Shown here: one piece after another, positions 51,241 through 60,859 of the stretch
Layout of the letters: every line of letters starts with the position of its first letter
How positions within the stretch are numbered: the first letter of the stretch is position 1
Source: Chryseobacterium culicis
GTDB lineage: Bacteria; Bacteroidota; Bacteroidia; Flavobacteriales; Weeksellaceae
Direction: 5' to 3'
Assembly: GCF_002979755.1 (NCBI RefSeq)
Contig: NZ_PCPP01000005.1
Coordinates: 202,214 to 266,213, forward strand
DNA: 64,000 nt
Translations under genes and position numbers: made by a program
The notes under the pieces: generated by a model
The model's database searches: none
Told to the model about the DNA's origin: nothing
Seen by the model: only the letters and a program-made list of their open reading frames with translations

Positions 51241-52377
51241 GTGCTGAATAAGAAGAAAATGAAAAATTTTGAATTGTTCTTAAGCGGATCGGGAATACCT
51301 ATTTTCTATATAAAAATAGGACTGGGTTTCGTGTTCTCCTTTTTAATTACTTTTTTTTCTATTCCTACCATTGTCAAGATTTCTAGAAGAAAGAATCTGA
51401 TGGATGAGCCTGGAATAAGAAGCTCTCACCTTAGAGAAATTCCCAACCTGGGAGGAATTGCCATCTTTTATTCTATAGGAATCTGTGCCTCAATTTTTGC
51501 CTATGAATTATTTGATCTCTATAAATTCTTATTTGCCTCATTGATTATCCTGCTTTATGTAGGAGTAATGGATGATATTGTTGTCATGAGAGCCTACAAA
51601 AAACTTGTTGCACAAATTGTGGTGTCTTCATTGGTGGTTATTGGCTCAGATATTAGAATCAGAAGCTTATTTGGAATATTTGGCGTATATGAACTGGAGT
51701 ATTTTGTAAGTGTGATTTTCAGTATTGTAACGTTTATTATTCTGATTAATGCATTCAACCTGATTGATGGAATAGATGGATTGGCAGGAGGATATTCTGT
51801 TATCTGCAGCGCTTTATTCGGGATCAGCTATTACCGTTTAGGAGAATATAATTATCCGCTGGTTGTGCTATCCATTATTATTATTGGAACAGTACTGGCA
51901 TTTTTATATTACAATTTATCAAATTACAGGAATCGTAAAATATTTATGGGCGATACAGGTTCTATGCTGCTGGGCTTTTTATTAGCTTTTACCTCCATTT
52001 GTTTTATCGATATTTTTATCGATAAAAAACTGATAGATGTTCCAAGATATCACCTTCAGTCTGCTCCTGTGGTAGCAGTAGCCATTTTGATTCTTCCGAT
52101 TGTAGATACATTAAATGTGATCATGGTAAGGCTTTATAACAAAAAATCGCCATTTGATGCTGATAAAAACCATATTCATCATAAGCTGCTAAAATTGAAT
52201 CTTACCCATCGAAGATCTACTTTTTATATTATTCTTTTCTATTTAATGATTGTAGGAGTAGCTTATTATTTAAGACACATTGATATCAATCTTTTATTAC
52301 TGGTGATTGTCTCACTGGGTTTTTTTGGTGCTTATTTACCAGATTTGCTATATCGATTAAGAAATAACAAAAATTAA
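51241..52377 (+). CDS. WecA/TagO-type undecaprenyl-phosphate sugar-1-phosphate transferase
   Basis: A 378-residue polytopic membrane protein of the MraY/WecA family (GT4). About ten helices; family motifs are visible as VMDDIVV (aspartate pair), NAFNLIDGIDGLAGG and FMGDTGSM, and a late HIHHKL histidine motif in a cytoplasmic loop. It starts lipid-linked glycan synthesis by moving a sugar-1-phosphate from UDP to undecaprenyl phosphate. GTG 51241 has an AGGAG six bases upstream; ATG 51259 (MKNFELFL) is the alternative start. It precedes wza- and wzc-like genes, forming an exopolysaccharide unit. Confidence 0.9.
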   Translation: MLNKKKMKNFELFLSGSGIPIFYIKIGLGFVFSFLITFFSIPTIVKISRRKNLMDEPGIRSSHLREIPNLGGIAIFYSIGICASIFAYELFDLYKFLFASLIILLYVGVMDDIVVMRAYKKLVAQIVVSSLVVIGSDIRIRSLFGIFGVYELEYFVSVIFSIVTFIILINAFNLIDGIDGLAGGYSVICSALFGISYYRLGEYNYPLVVLSIIIIGTVLAFLYYNLSNYRNRKIFMGDTGSMLLGFLLAFTSICFIDIFIDKKLIDVPRYHLQSAPVVAVAILILPIVDTLNVIMVRLYNKKSPFDADKNHIHHKLLKLNLTHRRSTFYIILFYLMIVGVAYYLRHIDINLLLLVIVSLGFFGAYLPDLLYRLRNNKN

Positions 52378-52388
52378 CAATTAAATAT

Positions 52389-52396
52389 TACTTTTG
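52389..52396 (+). promoter_or_regulatory. -7 box before the Wza-like gene
   Basis: TACTTTTG matches TAnnTTTG, 20 bases before the ATG at 52416, so export genes may be transcribed separately from the transferase. Confidence 0.5.
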
Positions 52397-52415
52397 TAAA
52401 CAATATTATATATAT

Positions 52416-53306
52416 ATGATGAAAAACTTTAAATATTTATTTTTAATATTCCCTCTTTTAGTTACCTCATGTATTACAACAAAGGATGTCAGATATCTGC
52501 AGCCCAGTGAGAGTCTCGTAATTAATGAAGAAGGTCTTGTTCCCTACAACATCCCTGTGTACAGGATTACCAAAAATGATATCCTTAACCTTAATATTGT
52601 GACCACTCCAAAAGGAGATGCCGCACAGTTTTATTCATCTTACAATTCCTCGGGGGGAATTGGAGCAGGAACTGGAACTGCAATAAGTCCCGCCATGTCA
52701 GGTGGTGGTTCTGCAGGAGGAGCAATAGGTTCTAATTCTGGTGCAAGCAGAGGAGGAAATATGAATTTTTATTTTAATGGACTGAAAGTTGACACCAATG
52801 GGGATGTCAATGTCTTTGGAATTGGATATGTAAAAGCGGAAGGAAGAACATTAGAAGATATCAGAAAAGAAATTCAGGAAAAAGTAAATGAAAATTTCCA
52901 GGAAGGGAAATCTGAGGTGCGACTGAATACGGACGGGATTACTTATTATATTCTTGGTGACGTAGAAACTACAGGACTTTCAGGAGAGAAAGTTGCCCAT
53001 AAAAATACCCTTACCATTACTGAAGCTTTAGCCATTAATGGAGGACTGAACAGAACGATCGACAAGAAAGAGATCGTGATCCACAGAAAACTTCCCGAAG
53101 GAATCAAAATTGCTAAAATAGATCTTACCCGCGAAGATCTTATGAATTCTCCTTTCTATTATGTACAGAACGGGGATGAAATCTACCTGAACACAAGAGC
53201 AAAAAGCTTGAATGGATTCGGAAAAGATCCTATCCAGACTTTAACGACAGGAGTTTCGGTAATTACTACGGCATTGTCTATTTATTTACTTCTTAAAAAT
53301 CTTTAG
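52416..53306 (+). CDS. Wza-like polysaccharide export lipoprotein
   Basis: A 296-residue outer membrane lipoprotein with lipobox VTSC (C19). It contains the polysaccharide export (Poly_export) domain: YRITKNDILNLNIV near residue 50 and VNVFGIGYVKAEGRTLEDI near 130. SLBB-type repeats follow (YYILGDVETTG, then ALAINGGL). A Gly/Ser/Ala-rich insert of about 40 residues (75-115) interrupts the export domain. A hydrophobic C-terminal helix ends the protein. It forms the outer-membrane channel for exopolysaccharide, with the Wzc-like partner encoded two bases downstream. Confidence 0.92.
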   Translation: MMKNFKYLFLIFPLLVTSCITTKDVRYLQPSESLVINEEGLVPYNIPVYRITKNDILNLNIVTTPKGDAAQFYSSYNSSGGIGAGTGTAISPAMSGGGSAGGAIGSNSGASRGGNMNFYFNGLKVDTNGDVNVFGIGYVKAEGRTLEDIRKEIQEKVNENFQEGKSEVRLNTDGITYYILGDVETTGLSGEKVAHKNTLTITEALAINGGLNRTIDKKEIVIHRKLPEGIKIAKIDLTREDLMNSPFYYVQNGDEIYLNTRAKSLNGFGKDPIQTLTTGVSVITTALSIYLLLKNL

Positions 53307-53308
53307 TC

Positions 53309-55813
53309 ATGATTCCAGAAAGAGTAACCGCTACAGAGAAGAATAATTCTCAGAAAGAAAAGTATGGATCGTTTGCGTTATTTGATTTAGAGCACTTTTT
53401 AAGAAGAATCCTTAAAAACTGGTACTGGTTTGTATTTATGTTTCTTATCGGATATGCTCTTGCATGGGGATACAGTAAATACTATGCACAAAATATTTAT
53501 GCATCAGATTTGTCATTAAGTACTTCCAGTAAAGCATCTGAATATTTACCCACACAGGCTAATCAATCCATCAACTTCATCTGGGGAGATAATGGAAATC
53601 AGGATGGGATTTATCTGAAGAAAATGCTTTTATCAAGATCACACAACGAATTTTTGGTGAAAGAACTGGATCTTTTTGTCAATTATTCTACTAAGGGACT
53701 GATAAAATCCACTTACCTTGATAAAGATGATTCACCGGTCTTTCTTCAGATTGATAAAAAACATCTTCAACAGATTAATTATCCTATTACCCTGATACCA
53801 AAAGGGGATGGAGCGTATCAAGTGGTTTTACCGGAAGAAGGAGAATCCACAAACCTGTATAGTTATGAGTTAGAAGGTTTTCAAAGTATCAATCCATACA
53901 GCAGACCTACTGATAAAATCATTAAAATCAATGAGTGGTACAATTCTCCTAACCTGAGATTCAGACTTCTTAAAAATCCTGTTCCTGCTAAAATCCAGTT
54001 GGATAATATCATTGTAAACCTGAATTCGGTCAATGAGAGTGTTAATGAAATTGTTTCCACTACAGGCGTTGATTTTGATAAAGAAATCAGATCCATTATG
54101 ATTATTACCAAAAAAGGATATAATCTTAACGGGACGGTTAATTTCCTAAATAAATCTGTTGCAGAACTACAAAAAAAGAGATTAGCAGATAAAAATATTG
54201 TTAATAAGAATACAGACGTCTTTTTAAAAGACAACCTGGATAATATCCGTAAAAAGCTGGATTCAAGTGCGAACGTACTGAATTATTTAAAAACTTCGGA
54301 AAAGCTTTATAACATTAAAGACCGAGATGAAAAATCTCTGGAGAAAATAAAAGAGCTGGAAGCTAAAAAAGCAGATATCATAAGCAAAATCAACTCTCTA
54401 AACAATATTAAAAATACCCTGCAGTCTCAAAATTTTGATAAAATGATTGGGACCAATGCAGCAGGTTTTGAAGATGGTTTGTTTTCAGCAACGGTTTCTG
54501 AACTTAAAGCTCTGTATATCAAAAAAGCAGAAATGGCTTCTATTTATAAACCGTCATCAGAGCCGATGAGAGAAATCAACAGGCTTATTGATGAGGCAAG
54601 AATGGGATCATCCAACAGCTTAAGAGGATATTATAACAGATATTATGATGAAATCAATAAAATTGATCATGATATTTCAGGAGCCAACTCAGATTTAGCT
54701 TCTTATCCTGAAAAAGAAAGAAAGTATCTGGACGCTGAGAGAGGATATAATATGATTGAGGCCACTTACAATAGCCTTTTGGGAAGACAGAGTGATACTA
54801 AGATGAGAATGGCAACCAATCAATCTGATATTACAGTGATTGACCCTGCTAAAAATTTGGGGCAAAGAGCTATAGGACCTAATGTGAAATTAGCGAAAAC
54901 GGCCATTATTTCCGGACTGTTGTTGCTTCCATTATTGTTTATCTTTATTGGTGAAGTGTTTGATAGTAAAATCAGAAATATCAAAGAACTCTTAGGCGCT
55001 ACGAAAATTCCACTTCTTGGGGTAATAGGAAATAACAGCAATGAAAATATGCTTACCGTTCTGGAGCAGCCGAAATCATCTGTATCAGAGGCCTTCAGGG
55101 GAATAAGAGCCAATATGAGATTCTTGATGGATAATGAAAGTGAAAAAGGTAAAGTTATTTTGATTACATCATCCATTGGTGGAGAAGGAAAAACTTATAT
55201 TTCTATCAATCTGGCATCTGTAATAGGATTAAGTGATAAAAAAACAATCCTATTAGGAATGGACCTTAGAAAGCCAAAAATCTTTGGAGATTTTAAAATT
55301 GATAACAAATACGGTATTTCAAACTACCTTACAGGGGAAGTAGATATTGACCAGATTATTAATAAAACCAAGATTCCTAATCTTGATGTTGCTACTTCAG
55401 GTCCTATCCCGCCAAACCCTTCTGAACTTTTAATGAGCCAGAGAAATATCAGGTTTATAGAAGAACTTAAAGAAAAATATGATTTCATTATTATAGATTC
55501 GCCACCTGTAGGTCTTGTGGCTGATTCATATGAACTCATGAAGCATTCTGATGCTAATATCTATGTAGTTCGTCATGAATATACAGAAAAATATATGCTG
55601 AAAATGATTACTGAAAAGTATCATAATGATGAAGTTAATAATTTAGGGCTTGTTTATAATGACTATAATACAAAACAAGGTTACGGATATGGCTACGGTT
55701 ATGGCTACGGATATGGCTATGGTTATGGTTATTTTGATGAAGATAAAAATTATAAAGAGCCGTTACTGATAAGGATCAGAAATAAAGTACAGGTATTATT
55801 CAACAAAAAATAA
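53309..55813 (+). CDS. Wzc-like polysaccharide co-polymerase and BY-type tyrosine kinase
   Basis: An 834-residue inner membrane protein. First helix near residues 35-55, a Wzz-type periplasmic region with coiled-coil helices (about 290-500), second helix near 535-555, then the cytoplasmic BY-kinase: Walker A with K628 (GGEGKTY), Walker A' LGMDLRKPK, Walker B D730 (IIIDSPPVG). The C-terminal tyrosine cluster is nine consecutive Gly-Tyr pairs (residues 791-808). It controls chain length and export of exopolysaccharide, with cycling autophosphorylation of the tail. It is coupled to the wza-like gene and followed by a terminator. Confidence 0.93.
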   Translation: MIPERVTATEKNNSQKEKYGSFALFDLEHFLRRILKNWYWFVFMFLIGYALAWGYSKYYAQNIYASDLSLSTSSKASEYLPTQANQSINFIWGDNGNQDGIYLKKMLLSRSHNEFLVKELDLFVNYSTKGLIKSTYLDKDDSPVFLQIDKKHLQQINYPITLIPKGDGAYQVVLPEEGESTNLYSYELEGFQSINPYSRPTDKIIKINEWYNSPNLRFRLLKNPVPAKIQLDNIIVNLNSVNESVNEIVSTTGVDFDKEIRSIMIITKKGYNLNGTVNFLNKSVAELQKKRLADKNIVNKNTDVFLKDNLDNIRKKLDSSANVLNYLKTSEKLYNIKDRDEKSLEKIKELEAKKADIISKINSLNNIKNTLQSQNFDKMIGTNAAGFEDGLFSATVSELKALYIKKAEMASIYKPSSEPMREINRLIDEARMGSSNSLRGYYNRYYDEINKIDHDISGANSDLASYPEKERKYLDAERGYNMIEATYNSLLGRQSDTKMRMATNQSDITVIDPAKNLGQRAIGPNVKLAKTAIISGLLLLPLLFIFIGEVFDSKIRNIKELLGATKIPLLGVIGNNSNENMLTVLEQPKSSVSEAFRGIRANMRFLMDNESEKGKVILITSSIGGEGKTYISINLASVIGLSDKKTILLGMDLRKPKIFGDFKIDNKYGISNYLTGEVDIDQIINKTKIPNLDVATSGPIPPNPSELLMSQRNIRFIEELKEKYDFIIIDSPPVGLVADSYELMKHSDANIYVVRHEYTEKYMLKMITEKYHNDEVNNLGLVYNDYNTKQGYGYGYGYGYGYGYGYGYFDEDKNYKEPLLIRIRNKVQVLFNKK
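55679..55732 (+). repeat. In-frame tandem repeat encoding nine Gly-Tyr pairs
   Basis: Nine consecutive six-base units (GGN TAY) alternate in their third codon positions, so the DNA repeat is imperfect although the peptide repeat is exact. It forms the tyrosine tail of the Wzc-like kinase. Confidence 0.9.
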
Positions 55814-55819
55814 AGCATT

Positions 55820-55847
55820 AAACCCTCATTTAATGGGGGTTTTTTCA
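55820..55847 (+). terminator. Intrinsic terminator after the Wzc-like gene
   Basis: AACCCTCATT pairs with AATGGGGGTT (one G-U), followed by a T run. Confidence 0.85.
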
Positions 55848-55976
55848 TATTTAGGGTATTTTCATTCTATGAAAAAAAGAATATTTTTGCCACTTTGCCG
55901 TTTACTTTATAACAAATTATGTTTTTTTGTTTATTTTTAACTAAACATTAAGATTATCATTAATATAAAAATGTTT

Positions 55977-55984
55977 TATATTTG
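55977..55984 (+). promoter_or_regulatory. -7 box of the porG-uppS-bamA-ompH operon
   Basis: TATATTTG matches TAnnTTTG and overlaps the TTG at 55982, ruling that codon out as a start and placing the first gene's start at ATG 56027. Confidence 0.6.
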
Positions 55985-56026
55985 CAAAAATTAAATTTTA
56001 AAATAACCATAAATCCATATTCTTTT

Positions 56027-56917
56027 ATGAATAAAAAATTATTGTTTAGCTTCCTTGCCTTCCTTGGAGTGGTAAGTGTTAAAGCACAAAGAAACGAATT
56101 GGGAGTTCGTCTAGGTATGAGTAACCTAGTGGGAGATGTAGGAAGGACAAATTATATTTTACAGAAGCCGTTGGATTTAAGCAGAGCGTCAGATTGGGGC
56201 ATCCCATTTTATGGTGGTTTATTATACAGATTTAATTTTAACCCGCATCAGACTGTTAGATTGGATTTAGGATATAACCAGATTCAGTTTAGTGATAAAG
56301 CGGCGAAAGAAGATTATAGAAGAAATAGAAACTCATACGGAAAAAATAATGTGTATGAGGCGAGTTTAATGTTTGAATATAACTTTTTCCCTGTAAATAA
56401 TGAGCAGATCAGCATGCTGAGCCCTTACATCTTCGGAGGTGTTGGTGCTTTGATGTTTGACGCTCCTAAAGCAACCCTTGTGAATGATTTCAGAAGAGAT
56501 GCGGATGGTGTAGCACAGGCTCCAATCAATGAATTGGATTTTACCACTACAACAGACTATTCATTAGGGAAAAAAGTAACAATGCATATTCCTTTTGGTG
56601 TTGGTTTGAAGTATAAATTCAACCATTCATGGGCTATATTTGCAGAAGCTACATTCAGATATACATTGACGGATCAGTTGGATCACAGTAAGATCCTTTC
56701 CAAAGATGTAAAAACTTCTTTTAATGCTGATATTTTGGATCCTGCTACAGGTGGTTCATTATTACAGTCAGGGAACTACTATGCAGTTTCTAAAGAAAGA
56801 GAAGCAGAGTTTATTAAAAAGAGAAATATTGGAGATGACAGATCCAACGACTGGATAAATACTTTCAGTTTAGGACTGACATATTCGTTCGGAAGACCTC
56901 CATGTTATTGTGAATAA
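56027..56917 (+). CDS. PorG-like (DUF6089) outer membrane beta-barrel protein
   Basis: A 296-residue protein with signal peptide (MNKKLLFSFLAFLGVVSVKAQ) and a beta-barrel-like sequence ending in an aromatic/Gly strand plus a Cys pair (PPCYC). The pattern GVRLGMSNLVGDVG at the mature N-terminus and the position just upstream of uppS and bamA fit the DUF6089 family, which includes the type IX secretion protein PorG. Three T9SS cargo proteins are encoded in the same window. ATG 56027 is used because the earlier in-frame TTG lies inside the promoter box. It ends one base before the uppS ATG. Confidence 0.8.
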   Translation: MNKKLLFSFLAFLGVVSVKAQRNELGVRLGMSNLVGDVGRTNYILQKPLDLSRASDWGIPFYGGLLYRFNFNPHQTVRLDLGYNQIQFSDKAAKEDYRRNRNSYGKNNVYEASLMFEYNFFPVNNEQISMLSPYIFGGVGALMFDAPKATLVNDFRRDADGVAQAPINELDFTTTTDYSLGKKVTMHIPFGVGLKYKFNHSWAIFAEATFRYTLTDQLDHSKILSKDVKTSFNADILDPATGGSLLQSGNYYAVSKEREAEFIKKRNIGDDRSNDWINTFSLGLTYSFGRPPCYCE

Positions 56918-56918
56918 T

Positions 56919-57668
56919 ATGTCGTTGATAAAAGAAAAAATAAATTCTGAGAATTTACCAAAACACGTAGCCATCATTATGGATGGTAATGGAAGATGGG
57001 CAAAATCTCGTGGCGAAGAAAGAACCTTCGGTCACAAAAATGCCATTAATGCAGTAAGAAATGCCATTAATGCATGTAATGAGATTGATATCCCTTATTT
57101 AACACTGTATACATTCTCTTCAGAAAATTGGAATCGTCCAAGTGAAGAAGTGAATACCCTTATGAATCTGTTGGTAGAGACCCTGCTTCTGGAAGCAGAA
57201 GAGATCTTCAGCAAAGGATTAAGAATGCATGTTATAGGGAATCTTGAAAAGCTGCCTACATTAGTGAAAGAGCAGTTGGAACGTGTGGTAGAACTTACAA
57301 AAGAAAACACAAAAGGAAACCTTGTATTGGCTATAAGCTATGGCTCACAAAATGAAATACTGGAAGCTGTAAAAAATATAAGTTCTGATGTAAAAGAAGG
57401 AAAAGTAGAGATAGAAAATATTAACGAAAGTCTATTTGAAAACTATCTTTATACAAAAGATTTTCCTCCTGTAGATTTACTGATCAGAACCAGCGGCGAA
57501 ATAAGGATAAGCAACTTCCTGCTTTGGCAGATTGCTTATGCAGAATTGCAGTTTTTAAATGTTCTGTGGCCGGATTTCACCAAAGACATTTTCTTCCAAT
57601 GTATTGTTGATTATCAAAACAAAGAAAGAAGATATGGTTTAACCGGTGAGCAGGTAAATGGCCAATAA
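56919..57668 (+). CDS. uppS: Isoprenyl transferase (undecaprenyl diphosphate synthase)
   Basis: A 249-residue cis-prenyltransferase. The diphosphate-binding aspartate is D22 in IIMDGNGRWAKSRG; further motifs are GHKNAINAVR, TLYTFSSENWNRP and RTSGEIRISNFLLWQ. It makes the C55 lipid carrier needed for peptidoglycan and exopolysaccharide synthesis. The frame is open from GTG 56910, but ATG 56919 follows the porG-like stop directly and is preferred. The bamA gene follows, overlapping or 28 bases away depending on its start. Confidence 0.96.
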   Translation: MSLIKEKINSENLPKHVAIIMDGNGRWAKSRGEERTFGHKNAINAVRNAINACNEIDIPYLTLYTFSSENWNRPSEEVNTLMNLLVETLLLEAEEIFSKGLRMHVIGNLEKLPTLVKEQLERVVELTKENTKGNLVLAISYGSQNEILEAVKNISSDVKEGKVEIENINESLFENYLYTKDFPPVDLLIRTSGEIRISNFLLWQIAYAELQFLNVLWPDFTKDIFFQCIVDYQNKERRYGLTGEQVNGQ

Positions 57669-57696
57669 AATTTTAAGAAAAGAAAGACTCGATAAA

Positions 57697-60231
57697 ATGA
57701 AGTTTAGACTATTACCCATCATTATGTTTGCTGCTTCTGCACATTTTTATGGACAAGTAACTCCACAAGACAGCACAAAAGTAAATAATGCTGTACATGC
57801 AGAAAATGAGGCAGGAACTTATACACTTAAAGACATCGTTGTAGATGGGGTAAAAAAATATACACCAGCTCAGATCTTAAGATTTACGGGCCTTACAAAA
57901 GGAGAGAGTGTAGACATTCCGGGACAGAAAATCAGTAACGCTGTAAAAAAGCTTTGGGATACCCAATCTTTTTCTGAAGTGGAAGTTTATGTTCAAAGCA
58001 TTGAAGGACAGACGATCGTTCTGAAATTTTATCTGCAGGATCTGAAAGAACTTGGAGAAGTGAAATTTGCAGGAAAAGGAATCGGTAAATCTAAAAGTGA
58101 AAAACTGGCAAAGGATAACAATCTTAAACCAGGAACTAAGATCACTCAGAACTTGGTTTCAAGCCTTAAAACCAATGTCCCTAAAGACTACATTAAAAAA
58201 GGTTTTGCTGATGCTAAAATCACGATTCAGGATAAAGTAAATGCAGGAGACCCTGCTTTAGTAGACTGGACAATCAATGTAGATAAGGGTAAAAGAATTA
58301 AAATCGACCATATTGAATTTGAAGGAAATGAAAATGTAACCGACAGAAAGCTTAGAAATAATGCTTTCAAAGAAACGAAACAAAAACGTTTTGGGATCGG
58401 TGGTATTTTAAAATCCTCAAAATTCATTGAAGATAAATATCAGGAAGATAAACAAAGCCTTATCAGTTATTACAACTCCCTTGGATATAGAGATGCTAAA
58501 ATCGTTTCTGATTCTGTATGGAGAAACAAAAGAAATAACTACGAAATCAACGTAAAACTTAACGAGGGTAAAAAATATTATATCGGGGACGTTACGTTCA
58601 CGGGAAATACGGTATACGCTACAGAATATTTACAAAGATTATTAGGATATAAAAAAGGTGATATTTACGATGCTGTAGGATTCAACAAAAAAGTTGGTGA
58701 AGACGGAGGAAAAGAAGATGATTCAGATATCAAATCTGTTTACATGAACAATGGTTATCTTTTCTCCAATGTAACACCTGTTGAAAAATCAGTATCAGGA
58801 GATGCCGTAAACCTTGAAGTTAGAATTAACGAAGGAGAACAGGCTACCTGGAATAAAGTAACATGGCAGGGTAACACTACAACCCATGACCACGTGATTC
58901 TTAGAGCTTTAAGAACAAAGCCGGGAGAGTTATTCAAGAAAACGGAAATTAAAAGAACCTATTTCGATTTAGCAGGGATGTCATTCTTTGACCCTCAGCA
59001 GATCGGTCAGGATATTCAGCCCAATCAGGTGGATAATACTGTAGATATCAACTGGAAACTTGTAGAAAAAGGATCTTCTCAGGTTCAGTTACAGGCAGGT
59101 TACGGTGGTAACAGTTTTATCGGTACTTTAGGATTGACATTTAATAACTTCTCATTAAAGAACTTCCTTAAGTTTAAAGATTTCAAACCGGTGCCTCAGG
59201 GAGACGGGCAAACGTTCTCTATTCAGGTGCAGGCAGGACAGTACTTCCAGAACTACGGAGTATCATTTACAGAGCCTTGGTTATTTGGTACAAGACCAAC
59301 AGCTCTTTCTGTAAGTTTGAACAACTCCAGAGTAAGATATACAGATCAGTATGGAGCTGCTCAGAAATTGAACATCTTCTCCGCTTCAGTAGGATTAAAC
59401 AGACTATTGAACTGGCCGGATGATTATTTCTCACTTTACACCGGATTACAGTTCCAGAAGTATGACTTCAATAACTATCCATTCCAGTTTGGAGATACTA
59501 CAGAAACAAATGGTACTGCCAATAACTTCAGTGTCAACCTTGGATTGAGCAGAAACTCTGCAGGTATTGACCCGATTTTCCCAACAATGGGATCCAATAT
59601 TGAGCTTTCAGCAAAACTGACTCCTCCATACTCATTGTTTAAGAAGAAAGATTACTCCACCATGTCAGCTATTGACAAATATAAGTGGATGGAATTCTAT
59701 AAAATCAAGTTTAAAGCAGATGTTTACAATGAAATCATTGGAAAATTGGTCTTGAGATCTTCTGCAGAAATGGGATTCATGGATGGATATAACAGCCAGT
59801 TGGGTGCTCCGCCATTTGAAAGATTCTACATGGGAGGTACAGGTCTTTTCGGAGGTAGATATGACGGTAGAGAATTAATCCCTTTAAGAGGTTATGAAAA
59901 TGCAAGTACAGAAGGAGGACAGGCAGATGATATTACGCAGAAAGGTGGAGGTACAATCTATAACAGATTTACTTTAGAATTAAGATACCCAATCTCTATG
60001 AGCCAGACTGCTAAAATCTACGCTTTGACATTCGCTGAAGGTGGTAATGTATGGAATTCATGGAGTTCTTACAGCCCATTCCAGCTGAAAAGATCAGTCG
60101 GAGTCGGGGTAAGAGTTTATATGGGAGCATTTGGATTGATCGGATTCGACTTTGCACTTGGTCTTGATAAGACAATTTCAGGTGATAAGTCTGGATGGAG
60201 AAACCACTTCTTGATGAACCAAACATTATAA
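57697..60231 (+). CDS. bamA: Outer membrane protein assembly factor BamA
   Basis: An 844-residue Omp85 protein: signal peptide (MKFRLLPIIMFAASAHFYGQ), about five POTRA domains (residues 40-440), then a C-terminal 16-strand barrel with the conserved loop motif in GLFGGRYDGRELIPLRGYEN region (VRGF/YE-type). It inserts beta-barrel proteins in the outer membrane. An in-frame ATG at 57658 overlaps the uppS end and would add a 13-residue basic extension before the signal peptide; ATG 57697 gives the canonical signal and is preferred. Followed by two ompH/skp-type chaperone genes, the common arrangement. Confidence 0.95.
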   Translation: MKFRLLPIIMFAASAHFYGQVTPQDSTKVNNAVHAENEAGTYTLKDIVVDGVKKYTPAQILRFTGLTKGESVDIPGQKISNAVKKLWDTQSFSEVEVYVQSIEGQTIVLKFYLQDLKELGEVKFAGKGIGKSKSEKLAKDNNLKPGTKITQNLVSSLKTNVPKDYIKKGFADAKITIQDKVNAGDPALVDWTINVDKGKRIKIDHIEFEGNENVTDRKLRNNAFKETKQKRFGIGGILKSSKFIEDKYQEDKQSLISYYNSLGYRDAKIVSDSVWRNKRNNYEINVKLNEGKKYYIGDVTFTGNTVYATEYLQRLLGYKKGDIYDAVGFNKKVGEDGGKEDDSDIKSVYMNNGYLFSNVTPVEKSVSGDAVNLEVRINEGEQATWNKVTWQGNTTTHDHVILRALRTKPGELFKKTEIKRTYFDLAGMSFFDPQQIGQDIQPNQVDNTVDINWKLVEKGSSQVQLQAGYGGNSFIGTLGLTFNNFSLKNFLKFKDFKPVPQGDGQTFSIQVQAGQYFQNYGVSFTEPWLFGTRPTALSVSLNNSRVRYTDQYGAAQKLNIFSASVGLNRLLNWPDDYFSLYTGLQFQKYDFNNYPFQFGDTTETNGTANNFSVNLGLSRNSAGIDPIFPTMGSNIELSAKLTPPYSLFKKKDYSTMSAIDKYKWMEFYKIKFKADVYNEIIGKLVLRSSAEMGFMDGYNSQLGAPPFERFYMGGTGLFGGRYDGRELIPLRGYENASTEGGQADDITQKGGGTIYNRFTLELRYPISMSQTAKIYALTFAEGGNVWNSWSSYSPFQLKRSVGVGVRVYMGAFGLIGFDFALGLDKTISGDKSGWRNHFLMNQTL

Positions 60232-60239
60232 TTACAAAT

Positions 60240-60794
60240 ATGAAGCACTTTAAAATAATTTTCACATTCGCATTCCTTTTGCTTTTTGGGTTAAACAATG
60301 CCCAGAAAATCGGAGTAGTGGATACGGATGAAATTTTGAATAAATTACCTCAGTATAAAGAAGCTGAAGCAAGATTAAACTCTCAGATCGACACCTGGGA
60401 ATCTGAACTTCAAAATCTTCAGACTGAATATGAAAGAAAAAAAGCTGCTTTTGAAAGTGAAAAAGTTTTATTGATAGGTGACCAGCTTAAACTTAGAGAA
60501 AAAGAAGTTACAGACCTTGATAAAAATATTAAAACGACAACAAGCTTACGTTTTGGAGCTAACGGTGAGATCACAAAACTGAGAACAAATCTGGTTCAGC
60601 CTTTTCAGGATCAGATCTGGGGAGCTATCAAAACAATGTCCGAAAAAAATGGCTTGGGCATAGTTCTTGATAAAAGCAATAACATTAGTGTTATTTTCCT
60701 TCAGTCAAAATATGATTACACAGAAAAAGTATTGTCTATCCTGTTAAAAGGAACAGATAAGAAGGAAAAAACAAATAGCAAAGGAAAAAAATAA
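60240..60794 (+). CDS. OmpH/Skp-family periplasmic chaperone (copy 1)
   Basis: A 184-residue protein with signal peptide (MKHFKIIFTFAFLLLFGLNNAQ), a mature start KIGVVDTDEILNKLPQY and long coiled-coil helices (about residues 45-120), as in Skp/OmpH. The C-terminus is strongly basic (KKEKTNSKGKK). It should hold unfolded outer membrane proteins for the BamA machinery. ATG 60240 gives the signal peptide; the longer frame from 60195 lies inside bamA. Nine bases separate it from bamA. Confidence 0.9.
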   Translation: MKHFKIIFTFAFLLLFGLNNAQKIGVVDTDEILNKLPQYKEAEARLNSQIDTWESELQNLQTEYERKKAAFESEKVLLIGDQLKLREKEVTDLDKNIKTTTSLRFGANGEITKLRTNLVQPFQDQIWGAIKTMSEKNGLGIVLDKSNNISVIFLQSKYDYTEKVLSILLKGTDKKEKTNSKGKK

Positions 60795-60859
60795 TAAGAA
60801 AATTAACTTTTGCTATATTTTAAAATCTAAAAACAAATTAAATTATTTATTTACCAGTT

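Noticed and set aside
55982..56026. N-terminal extension of the PorG-like protein from TTG 55982
   Set aside because: The codon lies in the -7 box and the extension precedes a complete signal peptide starting at ATG 56027.
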